64,000 bases of DNA from assembly GCA_902588515.1 (NCBI GenBank), contig CACIPP010000001.1, forward strand, positions 62,001 to 126,000, written 5' to 3'. Positions 8,134-16,394 of this stretch are shown here, in pieces (position 1 is the first letter of the stretch; the number at the start of each line of letters is the position of its first letter). Source of the DNA: GCA-002704185 sp902588515 (GTDB lineage Bacteria > Pseudomonadota > Alphaproteobacteria > Pelagibacterales > Pelagibacteraceae). Below the pieces are notes generated by a model. It searched no databases and had not been told where the DNA came from. It was given only the letters and a program-made list of their open reading frames with translations. The position numbers were made by a program, and so were the translations under genes.

Positions 8134-8754
8134 ATGAATATCAATATCCTTAGAAGATTTATTATAATTTGTGCTGTTTCAACTTTTGTAATGTTTACTT
8201 TTTGGGCAGTTTATAAATCTTTTGTAAACAGACCACCTGGAGATTATGAGACAGAAGTATGCGACAACAGATTAAAAGATAAAATGTGGGACAAAGCAAT
8301 AAAAGCTGCAAACGAAGCATTAATTAAAAACCCTGAGCATCGCGGTGCAATGATGTGCGAGGCAATAGCAAATATTAATAAAAAAGAATATGATTTAGCT
8401 TCAAAACAGTTGTCTAATTTAATTATCTTTTTAAATAAAACTTTAGTTGATGATGATTTAACTGGAAGAGGAACGTTAGCAGCTGCCTATGCAAACAGAG
8501 GTATAATAAAAGATAGAAAAGGAGATTATGAAGGAGCACTTAAAGATTACATAAAATCTTTAGAAACAGATTCAGAAGCCGTGGAAGGTCCTGGATTAGG
8601 GGAAAAAATTTTATATATGATTAATAAACCTTCTTCTATTAGAAAGAGAGCTCAATACATTTATGAACAATTAAAGTTACCAGAGGAAGAGAGAGTATTA
8701 AGCGTTCCTGATCGTGATAAGGAGCAGATAATGCATAAGCCTGGTAAACTTTAA
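8134..8754 (+). CDS. Membrane-anchored TPR-repeat protein
   Basis: A 206-residue protein with an N-terminal membrane anchor (about residues 7-27) followed by tetratricopeptide-like repeats. One repeat spans about 45-80 (WDKAIKAANEALIKNPEHRGA), another 84-105, and the clearest 118-150 (AYANRGIIKDRKGDYEGALKDYIKSLE). TPR proteins act as protein-protein scaffolds; the partner is unknown. The sequence around Cys43 and Cys75 could permit a periplasmic disulfide. It is paired with the small membrane protein upstream, and its last 4 nt overlap the convergent small gene at 8751. Confidence 0.75.
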   Translation: MNINILRRFIIICAVSTFVMFTFWAVYKSFVNRPPGDYETEVCDNRLKDKMWDKAIKAANEALIKNPEHRGAMMCEAIANINKKEYDLASKQLSNLIIFLNKTLVDDDLTGRGTLAAAYANRGIIKDRKGDYEGALKDYIKSLETDSEAVEGPGLGEKILYMINKPSSIRKRAQYIYEQLKLPEEERVLSVPDRDKEQIMHKPGKL

Positions 8755-8951
8755 AAAGAAATAACTTTCAAAATATCTTTAAACAAAACCAAAAAAAAAT
8801 AAACACCGGCTATACAACCAAATAATAATCTAACCCAATCAGACTCGCCGTCTGGTCTTCTAAATGTTAGTCCATGATATGCAATTGCTGCAGTAACAAT
8901 TAAAAAAACGATATTTACAAGATTTTCGTACTCTTTTGGTATGTCAAACAT
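8751..8951 (-). CDS. Small two-helix membrane protein of unknown function
   Basis: A 66-residue protein with hydrophobic segments at about residues 13-28 and 42-60 joined by a charged loop (RRPDGESDWVR). It lies 2 nt downstream of the gene at 8954-9472, which is also a membrane protein, so the two are probably co-expressed. No family was recognised. Confidence 0.6.
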   Translation of the reverse strand: MFDIPKEYENLVNIVFLIVTAAIAYHGLTFRRPDGESDWVRLLFGCIAGVYFFLVLFKDILKVISF

Positions 8952-8953
8952 TT

Positions 8954-9472
8954 TTATTTCTTGTTACCGTTCTCTTTTTTGTAAAGCTCAGGGTAAATAT
9001 TTTTCTTTTCAAAATACGGAGGTAATAGTGTTGCTGGTTCATCCACTGTAATTATTGCCAAATAAAATGATATTAAAAAGAAAACAGTTATACCTAAAAC
9101 TGAAAAAATAAATTTAGATAAACCTTTTGATCCTATTGGTTTACCAAATTCGACATCGTAAACATGATACTTAGGGTCTTGAGGGTTCAATTTGTTCACT
9201 TTATCTAAATGCGCTATTTTTCTTGCGTAATGTCTTGCCCAATTAGGTATATTATTACGAATTGTGTATCCTCTGAATATATTATCAACCAATGTTTTTG
9301 GCAATTCATGACCATGCCACTCTTTATAGGCTAACTGTAAAAATTGAAATTCACCCACCTCTAATTTATTAGCAGCTAATAATATTTCAGATTTTTTTGG
9401 ATTATCATCCCAGTCTGGCTTTAGTAATGTTTGAAAAAAATCTTTCACTGGAATATTATATGTTGAAATCAA
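8954..9472 (-). CDS. Single-pass membrane protein of unknown function
   Basis: A 172-residue protein with a soluble N-terminal domain rich in aromatic and charged residues (about 1-118), one membrane helix at about 119-145, and a short C-terminal tail. The start is TTG at 9472, with no good Shine-Dalgarno; no ATG lies nearby in frame, so the start is uncertain. It is divergent from the SDHAF4-like gene, with 10 nt between the two starts, and co-directional with the 66-residue membrane protein. No family was recognised. Confidence 0.6.
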   Translation of the reverse strand: MISTYNIPVKDFFQTLLKPDWDDNPKKSEILLAANKLEVGEFQFLQLAYKEWHGHELPKTLVDNIFRGYTIRNNIPNWARHYARKIAHLDKVNKLNPQDPKYHVYDVEFGKPIGSKGLSKFIFSVLGITVFFLISFYLAIITVDEPATLLPPYFEKKNIYPELYKKENGNKK

Positions 9473-9482
9473 TATTTTAAAA

Positions 9483-9650
9483 ATGAAAAAAAAATTACAA
9501 ATAATCGCAGATAGAGCTTTGAAAGAGGCGAAAGATCGAAAAAAAAAGAGGCAAAAACATAAAAAGAAGACAGAATTAAATGGCCCCTCTGGTCCAGAAC
9601 CTACAAGATACGGAGACTGGGAAAAAAAAGGTATAACTTACGATTTTTAG
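9483..9650 (+). CDS. DUF1674 / SDHAF4-like protein (succinate dehydrogenase assembly factor 4 family)
   Basis: A 55-residue basic protein. After a lysine-rich N-terminal helix (about residues 11-30) the C-terminal third reads NGPSGPEPTRYGDWEKKGI and ends in YDF, the hallmark of the DUF1674 family. In mitochondria SDHAF4 binds flavinylated SdhA and promotes its assembly with SdhB. The bacterial role is presumably the same, but that is inference. The sdhCDAB operon is about 43 kb away in this window. The gene ends 1 nt before the convergent acs stop. Confidence 0.85.
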   Translation: MKKKLQIIADRALKEAKDRKKKRQKHKKKTELNGPSGPEPTRYGDWEKKGITYDF

Positions 9651-9651
9651 T

Positions 9652-11778
9652 TTACTTGTTTAATCTATTATCAATTAAACTTTGAACAACCGTAGGGTCT
9701 GCCAATGTTGATGTATCCCCCAAGTTTCCATAATCATTTTCCGCTACTTTTCTCAAAATTCTTCTCATTATTTTACCTGATCTGGTTTTTGGTAGACCAG
9801 GAGTGAAATGGATCAAATCTGGTTTTGCGACTGGCCCAATCATTTTTCTTACTAATTGAATAAGCTCTGATTTTAATTCGTCTGTGCCTTCCTCGCCTGC
9901 TTTAAGCGTCACATAGCAATACAATCCATTTCCTTTTATTTCGTGTGGATATCCGACAACAGCAGCTTCAGCCACTTTTTTATGTGCAACGAATGCACTT
10001 TCAATTTCTGCTGTACCAAGATTATGACCTGATACTATTATCACATCGTCCACTCTTCCGGTTATCCAATAGTATCCATCTTTGTCTCTTCTACATCCAT
10101 CACCTGTAAAGTATTTCCCGTCGACAGTTGAAAAATACGTATCAATAAATCTTTGATGATCACCGTATACTGTTCTCATTTGACCAGGCCATGAGTCAGA
10201 CATACATAATCTACCTTTGCATGCTCCTTTAAGTTCTTTACCTGATTCATCCACTATTGCGGGTTTAATTCCATAAAATGGTTTTGTTGCTGAACCTGGT
10301 TTTAAATCTATTGCTCCTGGTTGTGGTGATATTAATATACCGCCAGTTTCTGTTTGCCACCAAGTATCCACGATTGGGCACTTTGAATCCCCAACAATTT
10401 TATAATACCATAACCATGCTTCTGGGTTTATAGGTTCACCAACAGTACCTAAAAGTCTTATAGATTTTCTACTAGACCTTTTTACTAGTTCATCTCCCTC
10501 TCTCATCAATGCTCTTAAAGCAGTAGGCGCAGTATAAAATATATTTATATTATGTTTATCACAGACTTGCCAAAATCTTCCTGCATCGGGATAAGTTGGC
10601 AATCCTTCAAAAACAACTGTTGTAGCACCGTTTGCCAATGGTCCGTAAACAATATAACTATGGCCTGTAACCCAACCTACGTCTGCTGTGCACCAGTAAA
10701 TGTCGCCCTCTTTATAATTAAAAATATATTCATGAGTCATCGATGCATATACTATATAACCACCACTAGTATGAAGCACACCTTTAGGTTTTCCTGTTGA
10801 TCCTGAGGTATAAAGAATAAATAACGGGTCTTCCGCGCCCATTTCTTCTGGTTCGCATTCAGTAGAAGCGTTTTCAGTAATATCGTGATACCATACGTCA
10901 ACATTCTCATTCCATTCAACGTCTGCTCCGGTATGTTTCAACACTACGCATTTTTTAACATCCGGACATTTTGTTAAAGCTTCATTTGTTGTTTGCTTCA
11001 ATGGTATAGGTTTTGCTCCACGAATTGCTTGATCTGCAGTAATTACATATTCAGATTTACAATCTAGTATTCTTCCAGCTAAGGACTCAGCTGAGAAACC
11101 ACCAAATACTACTGAGTGTATTGCGCCAATTCTTGCGCAAGCTAGCATCGAGTAAACTGCTTGTGGCACCATTGGCATATAAATTGTTACTCTGTCTCCT
11201 TTTTTAATACCGATTTCTTTTAAACCGTTTGAGAGTTTACATACTTCATCTTTTAATTCTTGATATGTAATATTTTTTGAGACATTTGGATCGTCTCCCT
11301 CAAAAATTATAGCGGTATCGTTAGCTTTTTTAGGTAAATGTCTATCAATACAATTGTATGCTACGTTTAAGGTTCCATCGTAAAACCATTTTATGTCAAC
11401 TTTTTCTTTACTATATGTAACATCCTTGATTTGAGAGTAAGGTTTTATCCAATCAATTCTTTTTCCGTGTTTTTCCCAAAATTTTTCGTTATCTGAAACT
11501 GACTCCTCATACATTTCTTTGTAAGAACTTTGGTTTACCAGCCCCTTCTTCTTCCATTCGGGAAAAACTTTAAATACTGGATCTTTGGCGGTTTTAGGTG
11601 TGCTTTTTTTTAAAACTGTCTTCTTTTTCTTTTTTTTCTTTTTGATTTTAACTTTTTTTTTCTTAGTTCTTTTAAGATTCTTTTTTGTCTTTTTCTTTTT
11701 CTTTTTTATTCTCTTCTTTTTAATCTTTTTTAACTTTTTTTTCTTTTTCTTAGCTTTTTTCTTTTTTTTCTTTGCCAT
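9652..11778 (-). CDS. acs: Acetyl-CoA synthetase with lysine-rich N-terminal extension
   Basis: Activates acetate to acetyl-CoA via acetyl-AMP. The core from about residue 59 matches the ~650-residue family. It contains WIKPYSQIKD, the AMP-binding loop YTSGSTGKPKG near residue 320, WWQTETGG, and the C-terminal catalytic lysine motif RSGKIMRR near residue 666-673, the site commonly acetylated to switch the enzyme off. The first 58 residues are extraordinary: 41 are lysines, broken only by occasional A, L, I, R, T, N or V. The start is well supported by AAAGGGGTG a few bases before the ATG, so the tail is translated. The gene follows the EVE-protein gene after 15 nt. Confidence 0.96.
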   Translation of the reverse strand: MAKKKKKKAKKKKKKLKKIKKKRIKKKKKKTKKNLKRTKKKKVKIKKKKKKKKTVLKKSTPKTAKDPVFKVFPEWKKKGLVNQSSYKEMYEESVSDNEKFWEKHGKRIDWIKPYSQIKDVTYSKEKVDIKWFYDGTLNVAYNCIDRHLPKKANDTAIIFEGDDPNVSKNITYQELKDEVCKLSNGLKEIGIKKGDRVTIYMPMVPQAVYSMLACARIGAIHSVVFGGFSAESLAGRILDCKSEYVITADQAIRGAKPIPLKQTTNEALTKCPDVKKCVVLKHTGADVEWNENVDVWYHDITENASTECEPEEMGAEDPLFILYTSGSTGKPKGVLHTSGGYIVYASMTHEYIFNYKEGDIYWCTADVGWVTGHSYIVYGPLANGATTVVFEGLPTYPDAGRFWQVCDKHNINIFYTAPTALRALMREGDELVKRSSRKSIRLLGTVGEPINPEAWLWYYKIVGDSKCPIVDTWWQTETGGILISPQPGAIDLKPGSATKPFYGIKPAIVDESGKELKGACKGRLCMSDSWPGQMRTVYGDHQRFIDTYFSTVDGKYFTGDGCRRDKDGYYWITGRVDDVIIVSGHNLGTAEIESAFVAHKKVAEAAVVGYPHEIKGNGLYCYVTLKAGEEGTDELKSELIQLVRKMIGPVAKPDLIHFTPGLPKTRSGKIMRRILRKVAENDYGNLGDTSTLADPTVVQSLIDNRLNK

Positions 11779-11793
11779 CTGTCACCCCTTTAT

Positions 11794-12213
11794 TTAATTC
11801 GATATTTTACCCATCTTACAAATTATTTTCCAGCTTTTTGAATCTATTGGCATCACGGATAATCTTGATTGTTTTACTAATGAAATGTGAGAAATGGCCT
11901 TATTTGATTTAATATTACCTAATGTTACCGGGTTCTTAAATCTTTTATAAAAACTTAACTGCACTGCAACAAATTTCTTTTTTTTATCAGTTGGATCTAT
12001 AAATGACTCTTTAATTACTTTAACAATTCCTACAATTTCTTTGCCAATGTTTGAGTGATAAAAGAAACAGAGGTCCCCTTTTTTCATTTTTTTTAAATTA
12101 TTTGATGCTTGATAATTTCTTACACCGTCCCAAGTAGCTCCAGCAAATCCGCAGTTAATTTGTTGGTCAATAGACCATACATCTGGTTCAGATTTTACTA
12201 ACCAATATTTCAT
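11794..12213 (-). CDS. EVE domain-containing protein
   Basis: A 139-residue EVE (PUA-like fold) protein. The family opening MKYWLVKSEPDVWSIDQ and the motif TWDGVRNYQASNNLKKMKKGD are clear. EVE domains are thought to bind modified bases in DNA or RNA; the ligand here is unknown. I chose the ATG at 12213, which overlaps the tsaD stop codon as ATGA. A longer reading frame extends upstream into tsaD but lacks the family N-terminus. It lies between tsaD and acs. Confidence 0.9.
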   Translation of the reverse strand: MKYWLVKSEPDVWSIDQQINCGFAGATWDGVRNYQASNNLKKMKKGDLCFFYHSNIGKEIVGIVKVIKESFIDPTDKKKKFVAVQLSFYKRFKNPVTLGNIKSNKAISHISLVKQSRLSVMPIDSKSWKIICKMGKISN

Positions 12214-13286
12214 AATTTTAATCCTGGACCTTTCATGAATGGCGCTTCTGGATCGAGCGGCCATCTTGCTGATGACTCAACATTAAAATTACCTTTACTT
12301 TTTTTTTGATAATGTTTGATACCAGCCCATGCAATCATCGCCGCATTATCGGTACATAATTTTGAAGGTGGAAAAATTATAGTAAAACCTTTTGACCTTG
12401 ATAATTTAATTAAATTATTTCTTATTGATTTATTAGATGCAACACCACCTGCAACAACAAAATTTTTATTCTTCAATTTAGGTTGCAAGTCTAAAAACAT
12501 ATCCATTGCCTTTGAACATTTAATTCTTAATATTTCATTGATAGTTTCCTGAAAAGATGCTGCCATATCGTATTTAGATTGGTTACTTTTTACATTTTTT
12601 ATTTGCAACATGACCGCTGTTTTTAATCCAGCAAAAGATAAATTACACCCAGATTTATATAAAATTGGTTTTGGTAATAAATATTTTTTTGGATTTCCTT
12701 TTAAGGACATTTTTTCAATTACTTTACCATTGGGAATATTTGCACCAAGCATTTTTGCAACTTTATCAAATGCTTCACCTAAGGCATCATCGATTGTGGT
12801 TCCTATTCTTTCGTAATCTCCAAATTTATTTACGGATAGAAATTGAGTATGTCCTCCTGAAATAAGCAGTAATAAATAAGGGTAAGAAATATCATTTGTG
12901 ATACCAGCGCTCAACGCATGCCCCTCAAGATGATTAATACCAAAAAAAGGCTTATTTAAAAATCTTGCTATTGTTTTACCAGCCGTCATTCCAACCATCA
13001 GACAAACTAAAAGACCTGGACCTGCAGTTGCAGCAACTCCGTCAATGTCCTTAAATGATTTTTTACTTTTATAAATTGCTTGTTTTATAATTATATCTAT
13101 TTTATCAGCATGAGCTTTTGATGCTAAGTCCGGAACTACACCGCCAAATTTTTTATGAATTTTAATTTGGCTAGATATTACGTTGGAAAGAATTTTTGCT
13201 TTCCCTTTACTATCTTGCATAACTACTGATGCTGCAGTTTCATCACAACTTGTTTCAATACCCAAAAATATTAAATTCTTCTTCAT
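12210..13286 (-). CDS. tsaD: tRNA N6-threonylcarbamoyladenosine transferase TsaD
   Basis: Transfers the threonylcarbamoyl group to A37 of ANN-decoding tRNAs, working with TsaB, TsaE and TsaC (not in this window). At 358 residues it has the normal length. The ASKH fold motifs are visible: GIETSCDETAASV at the N-terminus, the metal-binding NHLEGH (about residues 113-118), LLISGGHTQ (about 140-148), and GGVASN with the C-terminal DNAAMIAWAG. It is the first gene of the minus-strand run tsaD-EVE-acs, divergent from hemC. Confidence 0.96.
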   Translation of the reverse strand: MKKNLIFLGIETSCDETAASVVMQDSKGKAKILSNVISSQIKIHKKFGGVVPDLASKAHADKIDIIIKQAIYKSKKSFKDIDGVAATAGPGLLVCLMVGMTAGKTIARFLNKPFFGINHLEGHALSAGITNDISYPYLLLLISGGHTQFLSVNKFGDYERIGTTIDDALGEAFDKVAKMLGANIPNGKVIEKMSLKGNPKKYLLPKPILYKSGCNLSFAGLKTAVMLQIKNVKSNQSKYDMAASFQETINEILRIKCSKAMDMFLDLQPKLKNKNFVVAGGVASNKSIRNNLIKLSRSKGFTIIFPPSKLCTDNAAMIAWAGIKHYQKKSKGNFNVESSARWPLDPEAPFMKGPGLKL

Positions 13287-13291
13287 AAAAT

Positions 13292-13306
13292 GCGACCTCG
13301 CGTCGC
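13292..13306. promoter_or_regulatory. Short G+C-rich inverted repeat between tsaD and hemC
   Basis: GCGAC/GTCGC with a 5-nt loop stands out in an otherwise A+T-rich 67-nt divergent spacer. It lies 5 nt upstream of the tsaD start codon, so it could form a hairpin at the tsaD ribosome entry site or be a protein-binding site. No function can be assigned. Confidence 0.3.
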
Positions 13307-13353
13307 TGAAATTTAAATATTATTACTACATAAAATAAGATTTAAGTAGCGAA

Positions 13354-14325
13354 ATGTCATTAGTTAATAAAATAATTGTAGGTACTAGAGGCAGTAGATT
13401 ATCTTTAGCACAAGCTGAACATTTTAAAGATGAGCTTTTGTTAGCAAACAAAAATTTAAAGCCTACTGACGTAGAAATAAAAGTAATTAAAACATCTGGA
13501 GATAAATTTAAAACAGAGAACCTGTCTTTAATGGGTGGCAAAGGTCTATTTGTAAAAGAAATTGAAAAAGAATTATTAATTGGTAATATTGATTGCGCGG
13601 TTCATTCTCTTAAAGACATACCTACATTTGGATCCGAAAAATTAGTTTTAGGTGCATATTTAAAAAGAAAAGATGCAAGAGACGCTTTCATTTCCCCTAT
13701 AACAAACTCCTATAAAAACTTAAAGCCTGGTTCAACGGTTGCTACTTGCTCAGTTAGGAGAATTTCTCAGCTTCAAAGAATAAGAGATGACATTAAAATT
13801 GTAAATATTAGAGGAAATATTGATACAAGGATCGAAAAATTAAAAGAAGGATTGGTTGACGGACTTGTTCTAGCTTACGCTGGGATTAAAAGACTTGGTT
13901 TTCATAAGGTAGTTACTGAAATTTTTGATAAAGACGTAATCTTACCTGCTGCTGGGCAAGGAACAATTGTAGTTCAAACTAGATCAGACAATAAAACCGT
14001 TATTAATCTTTTAAAATTAGTGAACGATAAAGAAACAGAATTTATATCTATAGCAGAGCGATCATGTTTAGATAAAATAAACGGTGCATGCGATACTCCA
14101 ATTGGTGTTAATGCAGTAATTAATGACGATGGAGAAATTTTCTTACGTGCAGAACTATTGTCGATAGACGGCAAAAAGAGATACTCCTCACATAAAACAG
14201 GTATTGTAGAAAAATCAAAATTAATCGGATATGATGTTGCTGAAGAAATTTTAGATCAAGCTGGTACTGATTTTATAATCAAGGAGTCTAAACTTGCACA
14301 TACTATTTACAAAAGAGGAAATTGA
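13354..14325 (+). CDS. hemC: Hydroxymethylbilane synthase (porphobilinogen deaminase)
   Basis: Polymerises four porphobilinogen molecules into hydroxymethylbilane for heme synthesis. It has 323 residues. Visible motifs are IIVGTRGSRLSLAQA at the N-terminus, VHSLKDIP (about residues 88-95), the arginine-rich ATCSVRRISQLQRIR, and GACDTPIG (about 245-252) holding the cysteine that carries the dipyrromethane cofactor. Its 3' end overlaps hemD by 32 nt, so translation of the two is probably coupled. Confidence 0.96.
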   Translation: MSLVNKIIVGTRGSRLSLAQAEHFKDELLLANKNLKPTDVEIKVIKTSGDKFKTENLSLMGGKGLFVKEIEKELLIGNIDCAVHSLKDIPTFGSEKLVLGAYLKRKDARDAFISPITNSYKNLKPGSTVATCSVRRISQLQRIRDDIKIVNIRGNIDTRIEKLKEGLVDGLVLAYAGIKRLGFHKVVTEIFDKDVILPAAGQGTIVVQTRSDNKTVINLLKLVNDKETEFISIAERSCLDKINGACDTPIGVNAVINDDGEIFLRAELLSIDGKKRYSSHKTGIVEKSKLIGYDVAEEILDQAGTDFIIKESKLAHTIYKRGN

Positions 14326-14980
14326 TAAGAGTACAATAAACAATCTTTCAAAAAAATATAAGATTACTCATTGCCCAATTCTAATTTCTAAAAAAAAAAA
14401 CTATTCTAATATTGAATTTGATAAATTTGAGTATTTAATTTTAACAAGCTCAAATTCATTAAAATTTTTGGATTTTTCTAAACCACTAGAGAAATTACAA
14501 TGTTATTGCGTTGGTGACCAAACCGCCAAAATCGCACAAAATATTGGTTTCAAAAAAGTAATTTCTGGGGGTGGAAATTATAATTCACTTAAAAATATTT
14601 TTTTTAATTCAGTAGAAAATAAAAAAAAACGAATTTTATATTTGAGGGGTGAATTTATTTCTCATAATTTAGAGAAAGAATTCCAAAATGAAGGATACAA
14701 TGTTACATCAGTTATTAATTACACTTCTTTGATAAACACAGATTTTTCAAAACAAATAGTTCCAATAATCAATAACAATGAAAATAAAACTATTTTTTTA
14801 TACTCTAGAAGATCATCCGACGCATTTGCAAAGCTTATATTAACAAATAACTTATCTAATAGATGTAAATTAATTTGTCTTAGAGTTATCAGTGAAAATG
14901 TCCTTAATCCTTTAAAAAAAATCAAGTGGCAAAATATTAGAATATTTAATATAGGTGATGAAGAATTTTGCCTTGATTAG
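14294..14980 (+). CDS. hemD: Uroporphyrinogen-III synthase
   Basis: A 228-residue protein placed directly after hemC, the usual position of hemD, which cyclises hydroxymethylbilane to uroporphyrinogen III. Family sequence conservation is low. Supporting features are the two-domain size, YLILTSSNSLKFL (about residues 46-58), CYCVGDQTAKIAQNIGF (about 70-86) and YSRRSSDAFAKL in the second half. The start is a TTG at 14294, supported by AAGGAG seven bases upstream inside hemC. Assignment rests on both motifs and context. Confidence 0.82.
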   Translation: MHILFTKEEIDKSTINNLSKKYKITHCPILISKKKNYSNIEFDKFEYLILTSSNSLKFLDFSKPLEKLQCYCVGDQTAKIAQNIGFKKVISGGGNYNSLKNIFFNSVENKKKRILYLRGEFISHNLEKEFQNEGYNVTSVINYTSLINTDFSKQIVPIINNNENKTIFLYSRRSSDAFAKLILTNNLSNRCKLICLRVISENVLNPLKKIKWQNIRIFNIGDEEFCLD

Positions 14981-15009
14981 GCCTTTGTAGCAGTATAATT
15001 CGTATAATT

Positions 15010-16107
15010 ATGGAGTTATTTGAAAATTTTTTTAATTTATTTAGTGATGTTTGGCAACAAGGAGTTGCTGGTAGCAATATTACAGAGATCATAATCGCAT
15101 TATTAATTTTCTTTATTTTTTTAATTTTGAGAGGATTGGTTTCAAAATTTGTAGTAAAAAGACTAGAAAAATATGTTTCATTAACAACCAATAATTTTGA
15201 TAATTCTCTTGTCAAATCTCTTGAAAGTCCAGTAAAATTTTTCCCTATTGTTTTAGGTTTTTTTATAGCTAGTAATTACATAAACCTTGATGGTAAATCA
15301 GCTTTTTTTGTAGCAAGTTTAAACAGAACCCTTGTAACTATTTTAATATTTTGGACTTTACATCAAATTATTGAACCAGTTTCTTTTTTAGTAAAAAAAA
15401 TTGAAGACATACTCTCAAAAGATCTTTTAAATTGGATTATAAAAGCATTCAAAATATTAATCTTAATACTAGGCGTAGCATCTGTATTAGAAATTTGGGG
15501 GATAAAAATTGGTCCAATTATAGCTGGCCTTGGGCTGTTCGGTGTTGCTGTTGCCCTTGGAGCTCAAGATCTTTTTAAGAATTTAATTTCTGGAATATTG
15601 GTATTAGTAGAAAAAAGATTTAAAGTGGGTGATTGGATTTTTGTGGACGGAATAATTGAGGGCATAGTTGAAAAAATAGGTTTTAGATCTACTGTAGTTA
15701 GAAAATTTGATAAATCGTTAGCGACAATACCAAATTTTCAATTTGCAGAAAAAGCAGTCATCAATTACTCAGAAACAACTCATAGACGTTTGGAGATGAC
15801 TATTGGCTTAGAGTATGGAAGTACCTCTGAACAATTGATGAAAATCAAAAAAGATATTCAGCATTACATAGAAACAAATCAAGATTTTAACATTTCAGAG
15901 AAAACTCCTGTGTCAGTGAAATTAAGTGACTTTGCGGGAAGTTCAATAGATATAAATATAATTTGTTATACAAAAACTAAAAATTTTTATGAATGGAAGG
16001 CTACTAAAGATAGATTTATGCTTGTTATTAAGAAAATTATTGAAGATGCCGATGCTTCGTTTGCCTTTCCTTCGCAGTCGATCTATGTTGAGAAAATGAA
16101 TAAATGA
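15010..16107 (+). CDS. MscS-family mechanosensitive ion channel
   Basis: A 365-residue small-conductance mechanosensitive channel, opened by membrane tension to release solutes on osmotic downshock. Four hydrophobic segments precede the pore helix. The pore helix and following beta domain are recognisable in GLFGVAVALGAQDLFKNLISG and KRFKVGDWI (about residues 175-215). The C-terminal cytoplasmic domain follows. Its stop overlaps the yggT start as ATGA. Confidence 0.92.
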   Translation: MELFENFFNLFSDVWQQGVAGSNITEIIIALLIFFIFLILRGLVSKFVVKRLEKYVSLTTNNFDNSLVKSLESPVKFFPIVLGFFIASNYINLDGKSAFFVASLNRTLVTILIFWTLHQIIEPVSFLVKKIEDILSKDLLNWIIKAFKILILILGVASVLEIWGIKIGPIIAGLGLFGVAVALGAQDLFKNLISGILVLVEKRFKVGDWIFVDGIIEGIVEKIGFRSTVVRKFDKSLATIPNFQFAEKAVINYSETTHRRLEMTIGLEYGSTSEQLMKIKKDIQHYIETNQDFNISEKTPVSVKLSDFAGSSIDINIICYTKTKNFYEWKATKDRFMLVIKKIIEDADASFAFPSQSIYVEKMNK

Positions 16108-16394
16108 AGTCAATATTTATTCTTTTAGATACAGTCATTAATTTATATTTATGGGTAGTAATAATTAATGCTGTTTTAAGCTGGCTGGTCGCTTTTAATA
16201 TTTTAAATACTTCAAATAGAGTTGTGTTCGCATTTTTAGAGCTTTCATATCGACTTACAAATCCAGCACTTCAATATATTAGAAGATTTATACCTGTTTT
16301 TTCAGGCATAGATATATCACCTGTAATTTTGATATTACTTCTAATGTTTTTAAGAAATATAATATTTGAACTTTTTGCTCCAGGACTTTTTTAA
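16104..16394 (+). CDS. YggT family membrane protein
   Basis: A 96-residue protein with two hydrophobic regions (about 5-30 and 60-92). It carries the family features NAVLSWLVAFNI and the NPALQYIRRFIP-x-x-x-GIDISPVI segment. YggT proteins are small membrane proteins of uncertain biochemical role. It lies between an MscS channel (4-nt overlap) and folD (adjacent without a gap). Confidence 0.9.
   Translation: MKSIFILLDTVINLYLWVVIINAVLSWLVAFNILNTSNRVVFAFLELSYRLTNPALQYIRRFIPVFSGIDISPVILILLLMFLRNIIFELFAPGLF

Noticed and set aside
11585..11797. Plus-strand open frame of nearly all Phe and Leu
   Set aside because: It is the antisense reading of the polylysine N-terminus of Acs. The composition follows directly from the AAA/AAG codons on the other strand.
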